A stretch of DNA of 10,909 bases from positions 1 through 10,909 of the forward strand of contig JAKSBB010000451.1 of the NCBI GenBank assembly GCA_022361315.1. The letters are read 5' to 3'. The translations under genes were made by a program, and so were the position numbers. Each line of letters starts with the position of its first letter. Position 1 is the first letter of the stretch. Under the pieces are notes generated by a model. It saw nothing but the letters and a program-made list of their open reading frames with translations, had not been told where the DNA came from and ran no database searches. The DNA comes from Desulfobacterales bacterium. GTDB taxonomy: Bacteria; Desulfobacterota; Desulfobacteria; Desulfobacterales; Desulfobacteraceae. Below, one piece after another: positions 8,101-10,909 of the stretch.

Positions 8101-9787
8101 CAGCCCCATACGCGGGACCCTTGCCTGTGTGCTGGATGCCTCACGCCAGCCAGTCCCCATCGGGGTACCCGGAGAATTGTGCCTTGGGGGGGATGGACTG
8201 GCCACGGGATACCTGGGCCGTGACGAATTGACTGCAGAAAAATTTATTGAAACCCAGGTGTTCGGGACAAGCCAGCGGCTTTACAGGACCGGAGATCTGG
8301 TGCGCTGGACGGCCGATCCGACGGGCGAAGACGGACGTCTGGAATTCATCGGACGCCTGGACAACCAGGTTAAATTCAGGGGATTCCGCATTGAACCCGG
8401 CGAAATCGAAGCCGTATTGACTCAACACGAGACGGTAAAAGAGGCCGTGGTCATACTGGATGACACCACCTACCGTCTCCTTGCCTTTGTCACCCTGTCT
8501 CCGGAATTGGACAAACACAGGGAAAAGTTACCGCAGCGCCTGCGGTCCTGGCTCAAGGAAGGGCTGCCTGCGCATATGATTCCCACCGGTCTGATGGTGA
8601 TGGATCACATGCCGCTGACCCGGAACGGAAAAACGGACCGGGCCGCGTTAACGGCAGACATTGTGCAACCGTCAAAGCCCACAGACGGCGATGCAGGCCG
8701 GCTGCCACGCACGGAAACGGAACACCTGCTCTGCACCATCTGGTCACAGGTTCTGGGGAGTGAAAATAGCGATATTTCCACCAACTTTTTCGAGGCCGGC
8801 GGCCATTCCCTGCTGGCACTCCAGCTCATGTCCGAGATCCGGAAGCATTTTCACAAAAACCTCTCCCCTGCCCTGTTGTTCAGGTATCCCACCCCGGCTG
8901 AACTCGCGCCGGCACTGACACAGGCCTCTGATAATAATCCATGGGCCGCTCTGGTCCCCATGCAAACCGGAAGCCCGGAACGTCCCCGATTGTTCTGCCT
9001 GCCCGGCGGGGCTCCCAGTGTGTATTACCTCCACCTGTTCGCCGGGAGCCTGGGGGAAGACCAGCCCTTCTATGCCCTGCAGCCCCCCGGATTTGACGGG
9101 GTGAGCCGGCCCATGCCCACGGTGGAAAAGCTGGCCGCCTATTTTATTCAGGCCTTGAGACAGATCCAACCCGAAGGTCCGTATCTAATCGCAGGCCATT
9201 CCGCGGGAGGTCCCACTGCTCTGGAAATGGGTCTCCAGCTGCAAGCGCAGGGACAGGAATCCGTTATTTTCAGTCTGGATGCCATGCCGGACCTGTTTCA
9301 GGCAGATAACACCTTTGACAACTGGTCCTGGGAAACCGATCTCAGGGCTTATGTGCAGGAGTGGGCCTATCTCTGGGAACCCAAAACGGATGTCACATCA
9401 GCGGATCTGCAACACCTGGAAGGAGAGGCGCTGGCGGAGCAGGCCCTGACCCTGCTGAAACTGGCCGGGATGATCCCACCGGGCGCAGATACCACCTTGG
9501 TCAAGCAAATCGGAAGAATCACCGCCGCCACCATCCGGCCCCTGATAAATTACCGGCCTGGATCCCGGTTCCGGGGCCGTGTGGTTGTCATCCAGGCAAG
9601 CGGACAAGTCCCGGGCCAGTTCAACGCCCAGGCCTCCCCGGAAATGGCGGAGCGATGGCAGGCCGTCTGTGACCGGCCGGTGGACGTCTGTCTCGTTCCC
9701 GGAGACCATGCTGGCATGATGGCCGAACCGGACCTCCAGAGCTGGACATCCCGGTTCCGGGCCTATCTGGATCGTTTTTCAGAATGA
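2..9787 (+). CDS. Non-ribosomal peptide synthetase, C-terminal part: A(nMT)-T-C-A-T-C-A-T-TE (5' end outside window)
   Basis: A multimodular NRPS that activates amino acids as adenylates, carries them on phosphopantetheine arms, joins them and releases the peptide; presumably cytoplasmic. The frame is open from base 2 to a TGA at 9785-9787, giving 3261 visible residues. The first codons already encode A-domain motif A4, so the true start lies upstream; the GTG at 35 is internal. Domains by visible residue: partial A1 1-258, embedded N-methyltransferase about 284-537, rest of A1 to 725, T1 742-812 (Ser776), C2 832-1290 (HHxxxDG 964-970), A2 1305-1805, T2 1818-1888 (Ser1853), C3 1908-2360 (HHxxxDG from 2041), A3 2375-2888, T3 2900-2973 (Ser2936), TE 2980-3261 (Ser3067, Asp3093, His3236). 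The C-terminal TE marks this as the last protein of its assembly line. No stop or frameshift interrupts it. Upstream modules, partner genes and the promoter are not visible. NRPS identity is certain; the product is unknown. Confidence 0.98.
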   Translation, partial: RILQFVSLSFDVATLDIAMTLTRGASLHLIPEQVAGEELTRQLRTQKITHVQLPVPVMATLPPAALPDLQVMVAGGEVCSAELVGRWAGGRQFFNAYGPTEATVCATLMACRDDGKAPPIGRPIANTRIYILDAAHQLQPVGVPGELCIAGPGLARGYLNRPGLTREKFIDIQFPGKTQRIYKTGDRARWRPDEDGKPGTLEYLGRLDHQVKLRGYRIEPQEVAAALLRHPDVQDAVVMVRETAKIKQLTGFVVPGNSKPATEAVDTEETDNRSPASQAKQVAQWQGLFDDVYGRPPADEPRAGFNTVGWHSSYTKAPIPGDEMKVWLDHTVDRILSEPAAAGKVLEIGCGTGMLLFSIAPHCQHYTGVDFSTQALDAVRAQLYTWKFGHNVSLMQKAADDLDGLEDAAYDTVILNSVVQYFPSVDYLVKVLKAAVRVLAPGGCIFIGDVRNHALFKAFHLSVQLYRAEDNLPALELFQRVQENMRNEKELLVHPDFFSAFPSRTSGIDRALIQLKPGAVQNEMTCFRYDVTLYKGKGVSQKAGIPWTDWQKAPQSPATLRRLLEAERPDVIGFKGIPNGRLAAEMTLTQHPDVPGETVADLRQLISHNPDGVDPETFYSLTKDLPYTCITRYNGRFHFDVVLKHHTAALPVEYWTQDDASELSGHPWQWYTNQPVHGALPGHRLIPRLREFLEGRLPEYMRPSVLIPLASIPLTPNGKTDRNALERLAEARQASQAGTELPNTPEEEKLAHIWTEMLGREEISVTDHFFELGGHSLLATQLISRIRQGFGIEMPLRAVFDCPTLKAQAHWLTQHRHQTELPAILPLEKDVPLVLSFAQQRLWFLAQFENHGGVYNMPAILSLAGKTDRAALAQAMADLVDRHISLRMCFPSVQGKPGVRILPPYTPLSFTDLSQMPEKNRQNHLETLIHNCIRHRFDLTDGPLFTAHLIRLDAARHLLLLNMHHIISDGWSMGIFFRDLSAFYSAHRRGETAVLPELRVQYTDYAAWQRRWLARDVLERQLAYWQEKLAGAPEYLDLPADFPRPSTPDFKGGRLQFEVKAATTEALHHLTRQEEVTLFMALMSVFQVLLYRYTGQDDVLVGSPVANRSHHQTEDLIGFFVNTLVFRTRLNRELTWRELLRQVKQTALEAYAHQDVPFEALVEKLSPSRNLRFTPLFQVMFALQNTPAEDVDLPELNVSPAAQEFGTADTHRSKFDLTLNISEDLNIQDKTGLHCVLEYRRDLFSPDRIARMAGHFQALLKGLLSNPDQPIARTPMLGREEHRQLLSWGTPAVPAPDTAPDTVRTIIHRFEHQAARTPGRVALICDGPHKGQMTYGQLNRSANRLARHLKNTGIRKTALVGICLERSPELLVGLLAVLKSGAAYVPIDPETPPARLKFILKDSGVSLLLSQTHLQNGIHFPEKQVMCLDRIGDTIKELSPENPGNDISPDQPAYAIYTSGSTGKPKGVMIPHRALYNLMNWTGKTFSISEEDLLLQKTSIDFDASVWEFYTPLLAGGTLVLATPGGQRDPDYLTRLIHEYRITLLQVVPSQLDMLLQVPRFRGPTSLRCVFCGGETLTRSLRRDFFKAHQDTRLINLYGPTETTVDITYWDTDDTTPDNIIGRPVDNARIYILDNTHAPVPAGVTGELCIAGPQVSPGYINRPGLTRDNFIEADIFGRHQRIYKTGDLARWLPPTDHRPAVLSLQGRIDHQIKLRGFRIEPGEIESMLCRHEAVRDAAVVLRPDSQLVAFITMTSDIKDLQQTLRFWLTPRLPTYMIPSGIAAIDQLPLTASGKVDRPALLEKSMSVNLSANRGTVQPPVTETEQRLCDLWSRVLNVKIADTTVHFFEEGGHSLLATRLVSRIREYFTIDMPLQIIFEHPVLKEQATWIEQAERDGAQPRIPVLEKGDVPELSHAQQRLWFLAKFNGNDTMYNMPAVLSLEGNLDQEALQRAMTTLVRRHESLRTCFPEAEGNAVIRMLAPFDPNRYTDLADTPPSRRQEKTEAIIRDCFNVTFDLSTGPLFFTHLIRWDNARHFLIINMHHIISDGWSMGVLQREWRHLYTAYTRDEAPTLPPLPVQYTDYAAWEKARSTGQSEQLAYWKKKLAGAPEVLELPGDFPRPAEPSYRGDVLQTTLDCDTTQRLNTLARAQGATLYMTLLTVFFGLLHRYTGQNTILAGSPIANRNHRQTEDIIGFFVNTLVLRAGFKSDVNWIDMIQQVKQTALEAYANQDTPFETLVEALNPQRNTSVSPLFQVMFVLQNTPGESDAPQGLKIRPATRQFRTAALETAKFDLTLSITEDDTGLSCHWEFSTDIFKQDRIVKMAGHFRRLLEGMLENPAQPVSRTPMLPAEEARQLMAWGGMSSASPIPHQHQSIPALFEAQAAKTPAHIALAFEHTGPSDHAPQWQTMTYDTLNRKANQLAGYLHRRGFRANEPAGICMERSPEMIVAILGVLKAGGTYVPLDPDYPMERLGFMVDDSRISVLLTRGKFRGRFSKDGIDPEKLLCLDREKEEIASCPDNTPVKGHTHTGPAYIMYTSGSTGTPKGVCIPHRAVIRLVHRPDYIDFRETDRIAHASNTSFDAATFEIWGALLNGARLTGISKACLLHPEKLAEFLAAAEITTLFLTTALFNQISREAPDAFRGLRYVLFGGEKVTPRWVEYILSHKPPRHLLHVYGPTENTTFSTRQRVTSVKEDETIPIGSPIRGTLACVLDASRQPVPIGVPGELCLGGDGLATGYLGRDELTAEKFIETQVFGTSQRLYRTGDLVRWTADPTGEDGRLEFIGRLDNQVKFRGFRIEPGEIEAVLTQHETVKEAVVILDDTTYRLLAFVTLSPELDKHREKLPQRLRSWLKEGLPAHMIPTGLMVMDHMPLTRNGKTDRAALTADIVQPSKPTDGDAGRLPRTETEHLLCTIWSQVLGSENSDISTNFFEAGGHSLLALQLMSEIRKHFHKNLSPALLFRYPTPAELAPALTQASDNNPWAALVPMQTGSPERPRLFCLPGGAPSVYYLHLFAGSLGEDQPFYALQPPGFDGVSRPMPTVEKLAAYFIQALRQIQPEGPYLIAGHSAGGPTALEMGLQLQAQGQESVIFSLDAMPDLFQADNTFDNWSWETDLRAYVQEWAYLWEPKTDVTSADLQHLEGEALAEQALTLLKLAGMIPPGADTTLVKQIGRITAATIRPLINYRPGSRFRGRVVVIQASGQVPGQFNAQASPEMAERWQAVCDRPVDVCLVPGDHAGMMAEPDLQSWTSRFRAYLDRFSE
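851..1612 (+). other. Embedded N-methyltransferase domain (nMT) in A1
   Basis: An S-adenosylmethionine-dependent methyltransferase inserted between motifs A8 and A9. It is expected to methylate the alpha-amino group of the residue tethered on T1 before condensation. The SAM-binding glycine motif VLEIGCGTG is encoded at 1034-1060, and the family-typical DTVILNSVVQYFP at 1232-1270. These are followed by LAPGGCIFIGDVRN, then a helical segment and a closing FRYDVTLYKG. The position in the A domain and the NSVVQYFP signature are characteristic of NRPS N-methyltransferases, as in the cyclosporin and microcystin synthetases. N- rather than C- or O-methylation is inferred from these features. The stretch from 1612 to about 2050, including PDVIGFKGIPNGR, is the usual linker back to the A-domain C-terminal subdomain. 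Confidence 0.92.
2225..2435 (+). other. Thiolation (peptidyl carrier) domain T1
   Basis: Carrier for the N-methylated residue. It contains FFELGGHSLLATQLISRI, with the phosphopantetheine-accepting serine at codon 2327-2329. It lies between A1 motif A10 and the C domain of module 2, with no epimerisation domain after it. Confidence 0.95.
2495..3870 (+). other. Condensation domain C2
   Basis: Forms the peptide bond between the N-methylated donor on T1 and the residue on T2. It opens with LSFAQQRLWFL. The catalytic HHIISDGWS is encoded at 2891-2917, with the second His as the expected catalytic residue, followed by YTDYAAW (about 3005-3025), IGFFVNTLVFR and HQDVPFEALVE. All core motifs are intact. 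With no epimerisation domain upstream, it is most simply an LCL-type domain accepting an L-configured donor; subtype was judged from context, not phylogeny. Confidence 0.95.
3915..5415 (+). other. Adenylation domain A2, predicted glutamine
   Basis: A complete A domain. The phosphate-binding motif YTSGSTGKPKG is encoded at 4370-4402. The pocket motif FDASVWEF begins at 4505. NLYGPTETT, GELCIAGP, YKTGDLARW and GRIDHQIKLRGFRIEPGEIE follow, with the A10 lysine at 5381-5383. Hand alignment to GrsA gives the ten-residue code D-A-W-Q-F-G-L-V-D-K. From memory the glutamine code of fengycin/plipastatin-type A domains is DAWQFGLIDK, differing only by Ile to Val at position 330. Gln is therefore the best prediction; Glu is the main alternative. 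Confidence 0.94.
5455..5665 (+). other. Thiolation (peptidyl carrier) domain T2
   Basis: Carrier domain of module 2. FFEEGGHSLLATRLVSRI places the phosphopantetheine serine at 5558-5560. About 25 bases around this site match the T1 site with one mismatch, showing close kinship with the preceding carrier. Confidence 0.95.
5725..7080 (+). other. Condensation domain C3
   Basis: Joins the growing peptide on T2 to the last residue on T3. It begins LSHAQQRLWFL and carries the catalytic HHIISDGWSMG from 6122. YTDYAAW, IGFFVNTLVLR and NQDTPFETLVE follow in the usual order. It closely resembles C2 throughout, including the end segment with SPLFQVMF and LQNTP, so the two are probably duplicates. No epimerisation domain precedes it, which fits an LCL subtype. 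Confidence 0.95.
7125..8665 (+). other. Adenylation domain A3, predicted isoleucine or similar aliphatic
   Basis: The last A domain, complete. YTSGSTGTPKG is encoded at 7604-7636, the pocket motif SFDAATFEIW has its Asp codon at 7739-7741, and VYGPTENTTF, GELCLGGDG, YRTGDLVRW and GRLDNQVKFRGFRIEPGEIE follow. The A10 lysine is at 8630-8632. The code read by hand is D-A-F-F-L-G-V-T-F-K. This fits branched-aliphatic pockets, and I recall the same or nearly the same code for isoleucine in cyanobacterial peptide synthetases; valine codes such as DAFWIGGTFK are related. The middle of this domain differs more from A2 than the C domains differ from each other. Confidence 0.93.
8700..8920 (+). other. 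Thiolation (peptidyl carrier) domain T3
   Basis: Final carrier domain, holding the full-length peptide before release. FFEAGGHSLLALQLMSEI places the phosphopantetheine serine at 8807-8809. It joins the thioesterase through a short linker. Confidence 0.95.
8940..9784 (+). other. C-terminal type I thioesterase (TE) domain
   Basis: An alpha/beta-hydrolase that takes the peptide from T3 onto its serine and releases it by hydrolysis or cyclisation. It begins PRLFCLPGGAPSVYYLHLF. The nucleophile elbow GHSAGG has Ser at 9200-9202, the probable acid Asp in SLDAMPD is at 9278-9280, and the His of GDHAGMM is at 9707-9709. The triad is complete and correctly spaced. The sequence alone does not tell hydrolysis from macrocyclisation. 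Confidence 0.95.
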
Positions 9788-9817
9788 TAGATGTATTGAA
9801 GAAAAGAGCCTTTAGGA
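9788..9817. other. 30-base convergent intergenic gap
   Basis: Lies between the TGA of the NRPS gene and the TAA of the opposing recB. I see no GC-rich hairpin followed by a T-run on either strand here, so no intrinsic terminator can be assigned. Transcripts from both sides may overlap at their 3' ends or end by another mechanism. Confidence 0.8.
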
Positions 9818-10909
9818 TTACAGCATGGACTGAAACCGCCCCATAAATTCCGCCGACGGCCGGTGAAAATAGATGCCGGTGTCGCTGTCCGGCCGCATCC
9901 CCCGGAGAAAAAGATAAAACACCCCGCCGAAATGGGTATCGTATTCATATTCCTTCAAACGGAACCGAAGATACCTGTCCAAAGCCACCAGGTAAAGGTG
10001 GTATTGAAGGATATAATCATGGTCCGCCATGGCCAGGGCGACGGAGTTGTCATCATAATCTTCGTACACCGGGCCCAGGTAGTTGGATTTATAATCCAGG
10101 ATGTACCACCGGCCGTCATGGCAGACCGTCAGGTCGATGAACCCTTTAAGAAACCCTTTAAGCGGGGAGACATCCATGCCTTTTAACCGGGCTGCATAGG
10201 TGACAAACTTCGGATCGGTATCGAACAGACCGGCCAGGGCGTTGAGGTTTAGCCCCTTCAGGTCAAAACAGAACTCAAGCTCTGTGAAGCGCTGACCCAA
10301 TGCCACCTCTGCCAACCGGAATCCTTTGCCCGTATCTGTTTTGAGGGGTGTGGTTAGAATGTGCCCCACGGAGGTTTCCGCCATCCGGCTCAGCCCCAGC
10401 CCTTTAAATCCGTATTTGTCCAGGTTTTCTGAAACGGCCGGTGCAATGGTGGTATCGTCCGTGAAATCGATATCCTCCAATACCCCGTGGAAAAAATCCC
10501 CGGCGCCTGCCCCTTTGGGAAAGGTTTCCAGAAGGATGGGTGTTGCGGCATTCGTGACGGTATGGCCGCTTTCGGGAAGCGGTTCAGAGGTTTCTCCCGT
10601 GCCCCTGGTCCCGCCATGGCGGCCGGCCACCAATGCGGAATAACTGGTAATCCGCCAGTCAGCGTCAATCCTGCGATTCAGCACTCTGGCGGCCAGAGCC
10701 GCCTCCGGTGACTCGTCCGGTGTATAGGCACTTCCGGTATCTTTATCAGGTATGGTACAAACAGAAATCGCCTCAGAAGCACTCTTGGCCAGTGCTTCCA
10801 GGTCCGCCCTGAGAGCGGTGTCATCCCCCAGGCCCTCGGGATGCAGCAGTCTTCCCAGGGCTGTTTTGTCCGCACCGGCGATACCGCCCCAGTATATCCG
10901 GCACCAGGC
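9818..10909 (-). CDS. recB: RecB, exodeoxyribonuclease V beta subunit, C-terminal part (5' end outside window)
   Basis: RecB is the helicase-nuclease subunit of RecBCD, which resects double-strand breaks and loads RecA. The frame is open from the window edge (10909) to a TAA at 9818-9820, giving 363 visible residues of a protein usually near 1200. The visible N-terminal part contains TALGRLLHPEG, matching the region before the nuclease linker in E. coli RecB, and DWRITSYSALV follows at about 85-95. The nuclease domain comes next: FFHGVLEDIDF (His141, equivalent to E. coli His956), a conserved glutamate in ELEFCF (Glu212), GFIDL (Asp259), LDYKSNYLG (Asp272, Lys274; codons 10088-10096) and LQYHLYLVALDRYL (Gln302, Tyr306), then HFGGVFYLFLRGM. 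These match the metal-binding residues of the RecB nuclease, so it should be active. A GTG at 10682-10684 is internal, because homology continues upstream. The recC and recD genes are not visible. Confidence 0.96.
   Translation of the reverse strand, partial: AWCRIYWGGIAGADKTALGRLLHPEGLGDDTALRADLEALAKSASEAISVCTIPDKDTGSAYTPDESPEAALAARVLNRRIDADWRITSYSALVAGRHGGTRGTGETSEPLPESGHTVTNAATPILLETFPKGAGAGDFFHGVLEDIDFTDDTTIAPAVSENLDKYGFKGLGLSRMAETSVGHILTTPLKTDTGKGFRLAEVALGQRFTELEFCFDLKGLNLNALAGLFDTDPKFVTYAARLKGMDVSPLKGFLKGFIDLTVCHDGRWYILDYKSNYLGPVYEDYDDNSVALAMADHDYILQYHLYLVALDRYLRFRLKEYEYDTHFGGVFYLFLRGMRPDSDTGIYFHRPSAEFMGRFQSML

Larger units (their letters stand above)
2495..8920 (+). repeat. Tandem paralogous C-A-T modules (module 2 at about 2495-5665, module 3 at about 5725-8920)
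   Basis: The two modules align end to end at protein level and share local DNA identity. The 24 bases at 3002-3025 recur exactly at 6233-6256 (encoding YTDYAAW). The 25 bases at 2318-2342 match 5549-5573 (T1 and T2 serine sites) with one mismatch. Bases 289-304 recur exactly at 4792-4807 (A5 of A1 and A2). Such blocks fit module duplication or recombination, but conserved motifs under the same codon bias contribute too. Confidence 0.7.

Noticed and set aside
9788..9817. Intrinsic bidirectional terminator in the convergent gap
   Set aside because: No inverted repeat with a flanking T-run could be found in these 30 bases.
9863..10186. 107-codon plus-strand frame opposite recB
   Set aside because: It overlaps the catalytic RecB nuclease motifs on the other strand and has no recognisable protein features.
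10682..10684. GTG as the start of the minus-strand gene
   Set aside because: The frame continues to the window edge, and the upstream residues, such as TALGRLLHPEG, match RecB.
1..10909. CRISPR array, tRNA/rRNA gene, insertion sequence or a new defence-type system
   Set aside because: The two coding regions occupy almost the whole window. No regularly spaced repeats, transposase, terminal inverted repeats or RNA-gene signatures were seen; repeated DNA blocks are explained by NRPS module paralogy.

Overview
The window holds two genes arranged tail to tail, and both run off an edge. Almost all of it (2-9787, + strand) is the 3' part of one very large non-ribosomal peptide synthetase (NRPS) gene. 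The remainder (9818-10909, - strand) is the 3' part of a gene for RecB, the helicase-nuclease subunit of exonuclease V. The two stop codons are separated by a 30-base gap.

NRPS region: the reading frame is already open at the first base and enters in the middle of an adenylation (A) domain. The visible 3261 residues read A(partial, with an embedded N-methyltransferase)-T | C-A-T | C-A-T-TE. This is the end of an assembly line. The first visible module loads and N-methylates a residue. The next two condense and add one residue each, and the terminal thioesterase releases the peptide. Specificity pockets read by hand suggest an unassigned residue (N-methylated), then glutamine, then isoleucine or another branched aliphatic residue, so the C-terminal part of the product may be ...-(N-Me-X)-Gln-Ile. 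No epimerisation domain is visible. Modules 2 and 3 are clear paralogues and share short blocks of near-identical DNA. Every core catalytic motif I looked for is intact, and there is no frameshift or stop over 9.8 kb, so the gene looks functional.

recB region: the visible 363 residues comprise the end of the helicase part, the linker and the complete C-terminal nuclease domain with its catalytic residues. This is a housekeeping recombination and repair gene with no obvious functional link to the NRPS. It suggests the NRPS lies next to core chromosome rather than on a plasmid or phage.

Organism: a bacterium of fairly high GC by eye. A RecBCD-type RecB points to a Gram-negative, proteobacterium-like lineage. 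The style would fit a deltaproteobacterium/Desulfobacterota, but that is a guess from general appearance, not a marker. I saw no RNA genes, mobile elements, CRISPR arrays or stretch over 300 bases without a gene. I do not see a new kind of system; the novelty, if any, is in the peptide this synthetase makes.
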